Assembly (NCBI RefSeq): GCF_009650605.1 | Contig: NZ_WAJT01000001.1 | Span: forward strand, 496,001 to 560,000 | Direction of reading: 5' to 3' | DNA length: 64,000 nucleotides | Source of the DNA: Labrenzia sp. CE80 | GTDB taxonomy: Bacteria > Pseudomonadota > Alphaproteobacteria > Rhizobiales > Stappiaceae | In this document: one piece after another, positions 32,602-40,724 of the stretch | How the letters are laid out: every line of letters starts with the position of its first letter | How positions within the stretch are numbered: the first letter of the stretch is position 1 | The notes under the pieces: generated by a model | The model's database searches: none | The model's input: only the letters and a program-made list of their open reading frames with translations | What the model was told of the DNA's origin: nothing | Made by a program: the position numbers and the translations under genes

Positions 32602-35151
32602 ATGAATGATCTGGACGGCGCACCGAGCGAGCCGATGATCGACCGGCCTGAACGGGGCGGCAATATTGGGCTGCTGATCGCCCTGGCTGTTGCTTTGGTC
32701 GCAGCGGCGGCAGGGTTTGCCATTTTGGGCAAAACCCAGTCTCAGCCGTTCGTTCTGTCGCTTCTCGGTATTCTTGCCGTGGTTGGCGTGTTTTGCCTGT
32801 TCGCGGGAGCCATCGGCTTTTTGCGTTTCGGCACTGGCCGGTCAGGTAATCCGATTGCGTCGGCCTTTCTGAATTCCCTTGATGATGGCGCGTTGATCAC
32901 TGATGCCGAAGGGCGGCTTGTCTATGCCAACCAGGCCTATGCTGATCTGACCGGTGCTGAAACCGCAGCCGACATCCGGGTCATGGAGCGCGTGTTTTCA
33001 AGTGATCCAGACGCGGCTGATGCTATTTTCCGTCTGTCTCAGGCCATGCGCGACGGCCTCAGGGCTCAGGAAGAAATTCGCATGCCTATGCCGCTTGGCC
33101 GCAGCGAAGGCAGTCCGCATTGGTATCGCGTTTCAATCCGCCCGCTTTTGCTGCCGCGCAAGGAAGGGGGCACAGGCCGCCGTCTTGCGGTATGGCAATT
33201 GGCTGACATCACCCGCGACCGGGCAGAACAGGAAAACTCCTTCCAGGAGCTGCAGAGGGTCATCAACTTCCTCGACCATGCGCCTGCCGGTTTCTTCTCC
33301 TGTGATGGGGAAGGACGCATCGTCTATCTCAACGCAACGCTTGCCGACTGGCTTGGCTATGACCTTGCCCAATTCATGGCGGGCGAACTCGATCTCGGCG
33401 AGATCGTGCGGGGTGACGGCACTGAGCTGATCCGTTCGGTCAAGGGCCAGGCGGGTGAAGTCAAGAGCGAGACCTTCGATCTGGATTTCGTGGCGCGCAA
33501 TGGGCGCAGTTTCCCGGTGCGCCTGCTCCACAGGGTTCCCTTTGGTGACAATGGCCAGGCGGGCGACAGCCGCACGTTGGTTCTCAACCGCTCACGCGGC
33601 GAGGAAGCATCTGAAGCCCTGCGCGCGGCAGAGGTTCGCTTTGCGCGCTTCTTCAACAACACGCCGATCGCGATTGCGTCGCTTGATACGGAAGGCAGGG
33701 TGCTTCGCACCAATGCGCCGTTCCTGAGACTGTTCGGTGCGGTCGACCTGAGCGGTGAGCCGCCGAAGCTGGAAAACTATGTTGCCGAAAGCGGGCGTGA
33801 GGATCTTGGCAAGGCGCTGACGGCCGCTGGGCATGGCATTGGCGAGATCGCGCCCATCGACATTCCGCTGAATGACGGCAATGATCCGCGCTCGGCCACC
33901 TTCTATGTGTCTGCCGTGCAGGAAGGCGAAGGGGATGGCGAGGCGGCCATCGTCTATGCGCTGGAAACGACCCAGCAGCGGGCGCTCGAGGCTCAGTTCG
34001 CCCAGAGCCAGAAGATGCAGGCCATCGGCCAGTTGGCTGGCGGTGTAGCGCATGACTTCAATAACGTCCTGACCGCGATCATCGGTTTCTCCGACCTGCT
34101 GCTCGCCAGCCATCGTCCTACCGACCCGTCCTTCCAGGACATCATGAACATCAAGCAGAACGCCAACCGCGCGGCTGGCCTTGTCCGGCAGCTGCTTGCG
34201 TTCTCGCGCCGGCAGACTTTGCGCCCGCAACAGCTTGAACTCAATGATGTTTTGGCGGATCTGTCCATTCTGCTCGATCGCCTGCTCGGCGAAAAGGTCG
34301 AGCTGAAGGTGATTCATGGCCGGGATCTGTGGCCGGTGATGGCCGACCTCAATCAGCTCGAGCAGGTCATCGTCAATCTGGCGGTGAATGCCGGCGATGC
34401 CATGGCCGACGGGGGCAAGCTGACCATCCGCACATCGAATGTGACCGAGGCGGCCTCGACGCAATTCGAAAACACGCGCGGCATGCCTCCGGGCGAATAT
34501 ACGCTGGTCGAAGTGACGGACACCGGTCACGGCATGCCGCCCGAGATCATGGAAAAGATCTTTGATCCGTTCTTCTCGACCAAGGAAGTCGGCAAGGGAA
34601 CCGGCCTTGGTCTTTCCACGGTTTACGGCATCGTCAAGCAGACTGGTGGCTTCATCTTCTGCACCAGCGAGATTGATGCCGGCACGACGTTCCGACTGTT
34701 CCTGCCACGCCACATCCCGGCCTTCGTCGAAGAGCCTGTTGTCGAGGCCAAGCCGGAGCAGGAGAAGGTCGCGGATCTGACCGGCTCTGCCTCGATTCTC
34801 CTGGTCGAGGATGAGGAAGCGGTACGTGCCTTTGGCGCGCGTGCGCTGGCCTCGCGCGGCTACACCGTCTTTGAAGCGGGCACGGGCACAGAAGCGCTCG
34901 AGGTGATGGAGGAAGTTGACGGCAAGATTGACCTCGTGGTCTCCGACGTGGTGATGCCGGAAATGGACGGGCCTACGCTGCTTGTCGAACTGCGCAAGAC
35001 CCAGCCGGATCTCAAGATCATCTTCGTGTCAGGCTATGCTGAAGACGCGTTTGAGGAAAACCTGCCGGAAAACGAGAAGTTCTTCTTCCTGCCCAAGCCC
35101 TTCACGCTCAAGCAGCTGGCGACGACCGTCAAGGAAGTGCTGAACAGCTAA
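32602..35151 (+). CDS. cckA: Cell-cycle hybrid histidine kinase CckA
   Basis: CckA phosphorylates CtrA through ChpT and drives the alphaproteobacterial cell cycle and flagellar genes. The 849 residues hold two membrane helices near the N-terminus, about three PAS domains (roughly 95-460), the H-box GGVAHDFNNVLTAI with His484, a full ATPase domain (NAGDAM; DTGHGMPPEIM; FDPFFSTK; GKGTGLGLS), and a C-terminal receiver domain with phospho-acceptor Asp782 (SDVVMPEMDG). ATG at 32602 behind AGGGAG is preferred over TTG at 32596. Its position behind flhB links it to the CtrA boxes seen here. Confidence 0.9.
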   Translation: MNDLDGAPSEPMIDRPERGGNIGLLIALAVALVAAAAGFAILGKTQSQPFVLSLLGILAVVGVFCLFAGAIGFLRFGTGRSGNPIASAFLNSLDDGALITDAEGRLVYANQAYADLTGAETAADIRVMERVFSSDPDAADAIFRLSQAMRDGLRAQEEIRMPMPLGRSEGSPHWYRVSIRPLLLPRKEGGTGRRLAVWQLADITRDRAEQENSFQELQRVINFLDHAPAGFFSCDGEGRIVYLNATLADWLGYDLAQFMAGELDLGEIVRGDGTELIRSVKGQAGEVKSETFDLDFVARNGRSFPVRLLHRVPFGDNGQAGDSRTLVLNRSRGEEASEALRAAEVRFARFFNNTPIAIASLDTEGRVLRTNAPFLRLFGAVDLSGEPPKLENYVAESGREDLGKALTAAGHGIGEIAPIDIPLNDGNDPRSATFYVSAVQEGEGDGEAAIVYALETTQQRALEAQFAQSQKMQAIGQLAGGVAHDFNNVLTAIIGFSDLLLASHRPTDPSFQDIMNIKQNANRAAGLVRQLLAFSRRQTLRPQQLELNDVLADLSILLDRLLGEKVELKVIHGRDLWPVMADLNQLEQVIVNLAVNAGDAMADGGKLTIRTSNVTEAASTQFENTRGMPPGEYTLVEVTDTGHGMPPEIMEKIFDPFFSTKEVGKGTGLGLSTVYGIVKQTGGFIFCTSEIDAGTTFRLFLPRHIPAFVEEPVVEAKPEQEKVADLTGSASILLVEDEEAVRAFGARALASRGYTVFEAGTGTEALEVMEEVDGKIDLVVSDVVMPEMDGPTLLVELRKTQPDLKIIFVSGYAEDAFEENLPENEKFFFLPKPFTLKQLATTVKEVLNS

Positions 35152-35175
35152 GGATCTGCAGGACGGCAGAGAGTT

Positions 35176-35191
35176 TTAAGAGTTCTCTTAA
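35176..35191. promoter_or_regulatory. Inverted repeat TTAAGAG-TT-CTCTTAA before the metal ABC operon
   Basis: A perfect 7-bp inverted repeat with a 2-base spacer lies 88 bases upstream of the substrate-binding-protein gene, in an AT-rich stretch. It is loosely like the ICE/Irr-type iron-control boxes of Alphaproteobacteria, but the match is not strict. It could instead be a weak hairpin at the end of cckA. Confidence 0.4.
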
Positions 35192-35278
35192 TACATGAGT
35201 TTTATATTCATATATTTCTTGGCTTCTCTGTAAGCATGGGGTAGGACGCTAGGGCAGACAATCCAATTGGAGACCGTT

Positions 35279-36436
35279 ATGTCCCTAGCGACGAGAATTA
35301 GCGGCTTCCTTGGCGCACTTGCAGCCAGCGCGACCCTGATCGTGTCAGCCACCAATGCTCAAGCGGAAGCTTTGACCTTTACTGATATCGCGGGCCGCGA
35401 AGTTACCCTTCAGGAAATGCCGGACAAGATCATCCTCGGCGAAGGCCGGATGATGTACGGTATTACGCCGTTGATCGAGGGCAATCCCTTCGAGAAAATC
35501 GTTGGCTGGAACAACGACCTGATTCTTTATGATCCTGATGGCTTCCGCCAGTTTGAAAGCGTCTATCCTGAAGATACCGCCCGACTGATCAACTTCGGCA
35601 ACCCTTATGCCGGTGATTTCAGCATCGAGGCTGTTCTCGAATCGGAAGCGGATCTTGTGCTTCTGGAATCTGGCAGCCTGTTCAAGGCCGAAGAGACCGG
35701 TCTGATGGAGAAGCTCGGGGCCGCTGGTGTTCAGGTCGCATTTGTCGACTTCCGCCGGAATGCGACCGAGAATGTCGTGCCGTCGCTGCTGATGCTTGGC
35801 CGTATCTTCGGTGAAGAAAAGCGCGCCGCGGAATTTATCGACTTCTACATTTCCCAGATGCGGAAAGTCACCAATATCATCGACACGATCCCGGCCGAGG
35901 AACGTCCTCTGGTGGTGGTCGAGAACGCTGCCGGTTGGCAGGTCGACTTCTGTTGCTGGTCGTTCGGTCCCTACAACTATGGCCGCTTCGTTGAGCTTGC
36001 CGGTGGCACGAACTATGCCTCGTCTCTGGCGAATGCCTATTCGGTTACGCTGAGCCTGGAAGGCATCATCGAAGCCAACCCGGCACATGTTGTTGCGACC
36101 GGTGCCAACTGGTCGGAAGCGCGTCCTGAAGTGACCTCTGTTCTGCTGGGCTATGACGCAGAAACGGAACCCAACGAAGCACGCATCGCGGCTCTTGCTA
36201 GCCGGGCCGGGTTCGCGGACCTGGAGGCAGTGAAGGCTGGTAACTACCACGTCATCTTCCATCAGTTCTACAATTCGCCCTATCACTTCGTGGCCATTCA
36301 ACAGCTGGCGAAATGGTTCCATCCTGATGATTTCGAGGATCTGGATCCCTGGGCGACGTTTGTCGAACTGCACGAACGCTTCCTGCCGTTTGACGCCAAG
36401 GGCACCTTCTGGATGTCCGCACAGGCGGCTGACTAG
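35279..36436 (+). CDS. Metal-chelate ABC transporter, periplasmic binding protein (FecB/BtuF-like)
   Basis: This is the binding protein of a FecBCD-type importer, the kind that takes up iron-siderophore, haem or cobalamin. The start at 35279 gives 385 residues with a signal peptide cleaved near NAQA-EA (about 29). The mature part begins FTDIAGREVTL and has the class III binding-protein pattern (LVLLESGS; LLMLGRIFGEEKRAAEFIDFY, in part). An adjacent pair of cysteines (C225-C226 in DFCCWSFGPYNYG) is unusual in a periplasmic protein. It is first in a four-gene operon with permease, ATPase and pseudoazurin. The ligand is unknown. Confidence 0.85.
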   Translation: MSLATRISGFLGALAASATLIVSATNAQAEALTFTDIAGREVTLQEMPDKIILGEGRMMYGITPLIEGNPFEKIVGWNNDLILYDPDGFRQFESVYPEDTARLINFGNPYAGDFSIEAVLESEADLVLLESGSLFKAEETGLMEKLGAAGVQVAFVDFRRNATENVVPSLLMLGRIFGEEKRAAEFIDFYISQMRKVTNIIDTIPAEERPLVVVENAAGWQVDFCCWSFGPYNYGRFVELAGGTNYASSLANAYSVTLSLEGIIEANPAHVVATGANWSEARPEVTSVLLGYDAETEPNEARIAALASRAGFADLEAVKAGNYHVIFHQFYNSPYHFVAIQQLAKWFHPDDFEDLDPWATFVELHERFLPFDAKGTFWMSAQAAD

Positions 36437-36493
36437 CCAGACAATGGTCCGTGGCCTTCGGGCTGCGGGCCTTTCGTTTCCGGATTTTTGAAC

Positions 36494-37564
36494 ATGTCTG
36501 ACCTAACCCGGGGCCCGAATGCCGGTGCCCTTGTGCAGGCCTATCGCCTTCGATCGGGCCGTCGGTTTCTTCTTGTTCTGGGTGCTGTTGCGTGCCTGGC
36601 AGCCCTGGTGATCTTCGATATCATCACGGGCCCTGCGAACCTGAGTTTCAGCCGTGCCCTTCAGGTGATCCTAGATCCTTCCATTGCGACGCCCAAGGAG
36701 GACGTCATCATCTGGAAGCTGCGCCTGCCTGTGGCTCTGATGGCGGTTCTTGTTGGCGCGATGCTCGGCGTGGCGGGAGCCGAGATGCAGACGATCCTCA
36801 ACAATCCGCTTGCCGACCCCTTCACACTCGGTCTTTCGTCGGCTGCAAGCTTTGGAGCGGCCCTTGCAATCGTTCTGGGCTGGTCGGTTGTTCCAGGTGT
36901 TGGCGGTCTGTTCGTGACAATGAACGCCTTCGTCTTTGCGCTGGGCACGTCCTGCGCACTGTTTCTTTTCACCCGTATGCGCGGCGTGTCGCCTGAGGCG
37001 ATGATTCTGGTGGGCATCGCCATGCTGTTCACCTTCAACGCACTGCTTGCGTTTCTGCAATATGGTGCCTCTGAGATGCAGTTGGCGCAGTTGATTTTCT
37101 GGCAGCTCGGGTCGCTCTCACGCGCCACCTGGGAAAAGGTTGCGATCTGCGCGGGTGTGCTCGGCGTCATTCTACCCTGGTTCCTGCATCAGTCCTGGGC
37201 GCTAACCGCCTTGCGCATGGGAGAAGACAAGGCGGCAGCACTTGGGGTGAACGTCGGCCTTCTGCGGCTGACCGTGCTCGGTGGGGTCTCGCTGCTTGCG
37301 GCTGTCGCCGTATCGTTCGTCGGCGCAATCGCCTTTGTCGGCTTGGTCGGTCCCCATATCGCCCGTATGATTGTCGGTGAAGATCAGCGTGGTTTCCTAC
37401 CGCTGTCGGCCCTGTGTGGTGCGCTGATCCTGTCAGGGACGTCCATCGCTTCGAAGGCGATTACGCCCGGGATCGTCTATCCGATCGGCATGATCACGTC
37501 CCTCATCGGCATTCCGTTCTTCATTCTGCTTATCCTTGGACAGCGCAAGAGGCACTGGCAATGA
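36494..37564 (+). CDS. FecCD-family ABC transporter permease
   Basis: This is the membrane subunit of the metal-chelate importer. The 356 residues have about nine to ten membrane helices and the FecCD/BtuC pattern: LRLPVALMAVLVGAMLGVAGAEMQ (in part), NNPLADPFTLGLSSAASFGA (exactly the family loop), and GAIAFVGLVGPHIARMIVGED near the coupling helix. ATG at 36494 is preferred over TTG at 36488. It overlaps the ATPase gene by four bases (ATGA). Confidence 0.93.
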   Translation: MSDLTRGPNAGALVQAYRLRSGRRFLLVLGAVACLAALVIFDIITGPANLSFSRALQVILDPSIATPKEDVIIWKLRLPVALMAVLVGAMLGVAGAEMQTILNNPLADPFTLGLSSAASFGAALAIVLGWSVVPGVGGLFVTMNAFVFALGTSCALFLFTRMRGVSPEAMILVGIAMLFTFNALLAFLQYGASEMQLAQLIFWQLGSLSRATWEKVAICAGVLGVILPWFLHQSWALTALRMGEDKAAALGVNVGLLRLTVLGGVSLLAAVAVSFVGAIAFVGLVGPHIARMIVGEDQRGFLPLSALCGALILSGTSIASKAITPGIVYPIGMITSLIGIPFFILLILGQRKRHWQ

Positions 37565-38334
37565 CCGGCTTGAGCGCGCGGGGTCTCTGTTTTTCCTACG
37601 GTCGGCGTCAGGTCCTGACGGATGTGAGTTTTGACCCGATCGAGCGCGGCCAGCTCACGGTCCTGATCGGACCGAATGCGGCGGGCAAGTCGACGTTGTT
37701 TCGTCTGATCGCCGGCTTACTGGCACCTTCTGCCGGCAAGGTCCATATCGCAGACACCGACTTGGCAAGTCTTTCGACTCGTGAGCGGCTCAAGAAGGTT
37801 TGCTTCATGCCGCAATTCTTCACGGCCAATGCGGCTTTGACGGTCTTCGACGTGATGATGATGGCGCACAAGCAGCTCAAGGGCTGGCGTGTGTCTGAAG
37901 ATGACATGTTCGCCGTTGGCCAGGCGCTGGAAGATGCTGGCATTGGTCATCTGGCAGAAGCCTACGTCAGCGAATTGTCCGGGGGGCAGTCGCAGATGGT
38001 GTCAGTTGCCCAGGCCCTTATCCGCAAGTCTGATGTCTATCTGTTCGACGAGCCGACGTCTGCCCTCGACCTGCGCCACCAACTCGATGTCCTGACTCAG
38101 ATCAAGGCAGCGATTGCCGGGCGGCAGGCTGTTGGCATGGTTGCTCTCCATGATCTGAACCTGGCGGCCCGCTACGCCGATAATCTGATCCTTCTGGGGG
38201 AAGGGCGCATCCTTGCTCAGGGAACCCCGGAAGAGGTTTTGCGCTCGCCCGCCATTTCCAAGACCTATGGCGTGGAGATCGAGATCACCACCGGTCCACG
38301 GGAGAACCTTCTTGTCCATGCTTACACGTCGTAA
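37561..38334 (+). CDS. Metal-chelate ABC transporter ATP-binding protein
   Basis: This is the energising subunit. The start at 37561 overlaps the permease stop and gives 257 residues. It has Walker A GPNAAGKST (37-45), the signature LSGGQSQMVSVAQAL, Walker B VYLFDEPTSALD and the H-loop VALHDLNLAARY. These match the FecE/FhuC/BtuD group. Its last 17 bases overlap the start of the pseudoazurin gene, so the two are probably translationally coupled. Confidence 0.93.
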   Translation: MTGLSARGLCFSYGRRQVLTDVSFDPIERGQLTVLIGPNAAGKSTLFRLIAGLLAPSAGKVHIADTDLASLSTRERLKKVCFMPQFFTANAALTVFDVMMMAHKQLKGWRVSEDDMFAVGQALEDAGIGHLAEAYVSELSGGQSQMVSVAQALIRKSDVYLFDEPTSALDLRHQLDVLTQIKAAIAGRQAVGMVALHDLNLAARYADNLILLGEGRILAQGTPEEVLRSPAISKTYGVEIEITTGPRENLLVHAYTS

Positions 38335-38794
38335 TTTCATCCTCTCCATGGGCGCCCTGGCCGGGAGTTCGGCGGCTGCTGCTTGCCCGCTTCCTGCTGT
38401 GGACGGCGGTGAACATGCTGTCTTGATGCTGAACGCCAATTGTGGGGACGGTCAGACACCGAACGTGTTTGAGCCGGCAATCCTGCACATCAACGTCGGT
38501 GACAGCGTGACCTTTGTTCCCACGGATGAGGGGCACAATTCTGCATCCAAGCGCGGCATGATCCCCGAGGGCGCCAGTCCCTGGAATGGTGCCCTCGATG
38601 AACGGCTGCGGGTGACATTCGACGTGCCGGGGATCTACGGCCACATCTGCCTTCCCCACTATGAATGGGGCATGGTTGGCCTCATCGTCGTAGGCAACGA
38701 CCTGTCCAACCTGAAGGCCGTCAAGAAGATCCGACATCCAGGGTCTGCCCGAAAGACCTTCAGGGCGCTGCTCAAAGAACTTGAAGCCGCATAA
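38318..38794 (+). CDS. Pseudoazurin-like cupredoxin with Tat signal
   Basis: This blue-copper electron carrier is exported to the periplasm. The start at 38318 gives 158 residues beginning LTRRNFILSMGALAGSSAAA, a twin-arginine signal peptide. The four type-1 copper ligands are visible: H73 (EGHN), C111, H114 and M119 (ICLPHYEWGM). The C-terminal helical extension after VVGNDLSNLKAVKKIRHP is typical of pseudoazurins. Those usually feed electrons to nitrite reductase; here the gene is instead the fourth gene of a metal-chelate importer operon, with a 17-base overlap. Its partner is unknown. Confidence 0.85.
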   Translation: MLTRRNFILSMGALAGSSAAAACPLPAVDGGEHAVLMLNANCGDGQTPNVFEPAILHINVGDSVTFVPTDEGHNSASKRGMIPEGASPWNGALDERLRVTFDVPGIYGHICLPHYEWGMVGLIVVGNDLSNLKAVKKIRHPGSARKTFRALLKELEAA

Positions 38795-38821
38795 GGTTTG
38801 GTGTCGGAAGATGGTCCTCCA

Positions 38822-38840
38822 ACCCTGCTCCTTGCAGGGT
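38822..38840. terminator. Short hairpin at the convergent end of the pseudoazurin and tetR genes
   Basis: ACCCTGC and GCAGGGT pair fully around a 5-base loop. No T-run follows on either strand, so terminator activity is uncertain. Confidence 0.35.
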
Positions 38841-39454
38841 CAGACCGTTGATGCCGCAGCCGAGCTTCTGGCCATGGTGCTGACAAGAGCCGCGACCTCC
38901 GATTTCAGTGCAGGCATGGGTACGCCGACGAATTGGCCTTGAAGCGCAAGATAGACAACGCCGTGGACGGCTGCGAAGGTTGTACGCGCCCTCATGGTCA
39001 GTTGGTCAGCTGTGAGGTCGGGCCGCAGCTTGGCAAGGGCTGGAGAAATTACACCAATCAACATGGCATGATTCTGCTTATGTCGGTCTGGGATGTCCCG
39101 ATCATCGGGCATGCGGTGTTCGAAGAGGGCGAGCCAGTGATTGCGATGCTTGATGGCGTAGTCAACATAGGCTTCCGCAAGTGACTGCAGGATTGTTTCC
39201 GCTGGCGCGTCTGGATTCGGGACGGCTACCTCTAGCGTCTCGCCGATATGGGTCAATGTACGGGAATTGACCTCGAGGATCAGCATATCCAGGTCATCGA
39301 CCGCATTGTAGAGTGCCCCTAGGGCACAGCCCGCGCGCTTGGTCACATCCCGTGCTTTGAGGCCTTTTAGACCTTTCTCGTTCAATTCAATTTCGGCGGC
39401 GTCTATGAGGCGCTCCCTGAGGAGATTGCGCTTAGCTTCGCGGGTGCTGGACAT
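38840..39454 (-). CDS. TetR-family repressor of the pspA-yiaA genes
   Basis: This 204-residue regulator has a TetR N-terminal DNA-binding domain (LIDAAEIELNEKGLKGLKARDVTKRAG, in part; HTH about 33-58 with ALGALYNAVDDLDML) and a helical ligand/dimer domain of the WHG type (HRNHWLALFEHRMPDDRDIP; FAAVHGVVYLALQGQF). It is divergent from pspA. Three copies of the palindrome TGAACA(C/G)TGTTCA fill the 103 bases between the two starts, so it very likely represses both itself and pspA. The inducer is unknown. Confidence 0.85.
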   Translation of the reverse strand: MSSTREAKRNLLRERLIDAAEIELNEKGLKGLKARDVTKRAGCALGALYNAVDDLDMLILEVNSRTLTHIGETLEVAVPNPDAPAETILQSLAEAYVDYAIKHRNHWLALFEHRMPDDRDIPDRHKQNHAMLIGVISPALAKLRPDLTADQLTMRARTTFAAVHGVVYLALQGQFVGVPMPALKSEVAALVSTMARSSAAASTV

Positions 39455-39470
39455 TCGTTAACCTATTATA

Positions 39471-39483
39471 TGAACACTGTTCA
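39471..39483. promoter_or_regulatory. TetR operator copy 1 (TGAACACTGTTCA)
   Basis: This 13-base near-palindrome (arms TGAACA and TGTTCA around one base) lies 16 bases before the tetR start. Confidence 0.75.
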
Positions 39484-39491
39484 AAAATTCC

Positions 39492-39520
39492 TTGAACACT
39501 GTTCATTCTCTTGCTACAAA
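39492..39520 (+). promoter_or_regulatory. Candidate pspA promoter (TTGAAC-N17-TACAAA)
   Basis: The -35 box overlaps operator copy 2, and operator copy 3 lies just past the expected transcription start. Repressor binding would block the promoter. Confidence 0.55.
39493..39505. promoter_or_regulatory. TetR operator copy 2 (TGAACACTGTTCA)
   Basis: This copy is identical to copy 1 and 22 bases from it (about two helical turns), so two dimers could sit on the same face. Confidence 0.75.
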
Positions 39521-39527
39521 GTACTTA

Positions 39528-39540
39528 TGAACAGTGTTCA
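39528..39540. promoter_or_regulatory. TetR operator copy 3 (TGAACAGTGTTCA)
   Basis: This is the same palindrome with the centre base swapped (the reverse complement of copies 1 and 2), 18 bases before the pspA start. Confidence 0.75.
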
Positions 39541-39557
39541 TATCAATGGAGGTTCCA

Positions 39558-40235
39558 ATGTTCAAGATGATTAGCACTCTAATTCGAAGCCAGAGCCATG
39601 ACACAGCTGAAGCATTCACAGATGCAAATGCTATCTCAATTTTACGTCAGCAGTTGAGGGATGCTGCTGAAGGGCTTGCGCAAGCCAAGAAGGCCGTCGC
39701 TGTGGTTATTGCCTATCAGGCTCGCGAAATGAAACACGCCGAACGGCTTTCTTCTCAGCTGTCAGACCTTGAGGAACGCGCGCTCGATGCCATCCGCCAA
39801 GAGCGAGAAGAATTGGCGGGCGAGGCAGCGGCTGCAATGGCGGACACTGAAGCGGAACTGGCCTCTACCGAAAAGGCGCTTGCCCATTACCGAGAAGAGA
39901 TTAGTGAGTTGCGCGAACAAGTCAGCCTCTCGGAGCAGCGGCTGCGGAATCTGCAACGCGGGAAACAGATAGCCGACGCGACTGAAAGAACGCAAAAGCT
40001 ACGCGGTACTATGCCTACTGGTGTCCATGCCAGCCTGCGCGAGGCAGAAACTACTCTGGAGCGTCTGCAGAGCCGACAGCGTCATGCGGAAGAGGTCGAG
40101 TTTGCATTGCTCGAACTAAATAAAAACTCCAGTGCCAGTTCTACCGTGTCTCGGCTCGCAGCAGCGGGCTGCGGGGACCCGCTCAAAACGGATGTATCAA
40201 GAATTCTTGAACGTTTGCGTTGTAAGATTAGCTAA
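39558..40235 (+). CDS. pspA: PspA/IM30-family envelope stress protein
   Basis: PspA/IM30/Vipp1 proteins are ESCRT-III-like and coat the inner membrane under stress. The start at 39558 behind GGAGG gives 225 residues. Nearly the whole chain is long coiled-coil helix (DANAISILRQQLRDAAEGLA; YREEISELREQVSLSEQRLR), with the short amphipathic N-terminal helix MFKMISTLIRSQ. The C-terminal part is shorter and less charged than in E. coli PspA. No pspB, pspC or pspF is nearby; control is by the divergent TetR protein. Confidence 0.8.
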   Translation: MFKMISTLIRSQSHDTAEAFTDANAISILRQQLRDAAEGLAQAKKAVAVVIAYQAREMKHAERLSSQLSDLEERALDAIRQEREELAGEAAAAMADTEAELASTEKALAHYREEISELREQVSLSEQRLRNLQRGKQIADATERTQKLRGTMPTGVHASLREAETTLERLQSRQRHAEEVEFALLELNKNSSASSTVSRLAAAGCGDPLKTDVSRILERLRCKIS

Positions 40236-40332
40236 TCGGCGCCTTCGCTTTTCGAAGTGCAGCCATTGAAGGAGGGCCGGGAGCCCTCTGAAATAAATTT
40301 TTATCCGCTCGGCGGCGAACAGGAGAATGAAA

Positions 40333-40614
40333 ATGCCTAACTATAAACCCAAGATGTCGAATGCCTGGAACCTTTTCACCTACTTCAACTTCGGCGTCGC
40401 CGTGTTGATGATGGGAATTGGAATTTGGTCCTTGGAAGCGAGCTTCTCGGCAAAGGGATTCTATGCCATGGCTGCTCTGATGTTAGTCTACTCAACGGCT
40501 TCGATTACGAAAGCAGTTCGTGACACTGAGGAATCAGACAAAATCTACAACAAGATCGAAGATGCACGCACTGAGCGCCTTCTGTCAGAAGTCTCTGCGA
40601 AGGATAGCATCTAG
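40333..40614 (+). CDS. YiaA-like two-helix inner membrane protein
   Basis: This 93-residue protein has two membrane helices (about 12-33 and 44-63) with the YiaA/YiaB pattern (AWNLFTYFNFGVAVLMMGIGIW, in part) and a charged C-terminal tail. ATG at 40333 is chosen because AGGAG is 7 bases before it; the ATG at 40327 is too close. It lies 97 bases after pspA, probably in the same transcription unit, and may give PspA a membrane partner. That role is inference. Confidence 0.75.
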   Translation: MPNYKPKMSNAWNLFTYFNFGVAVLMMGIGIWSLEASFSAKGFYAMAALMLVYSTASITKAVRDTEESDKIYNKIEDARTERLLSEVSAKDSI

Positions 40615-40724
40615 GGATCAAACTGGGCAGTTGCCATCTGTCCGGTCCTCTTGACAACCGAAGAATGATCGGTCCTGCAAATGATGTATTCTGACCGTCT
40701 GTCGACGCACAACTGGAGCGCAGT

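Noticed and set aside
33592..34713. Open frame of about 373 codons opposite cckA
   Set aside because: It lies entirely under the kinase core of cckA, and the product has no recognisable domain.
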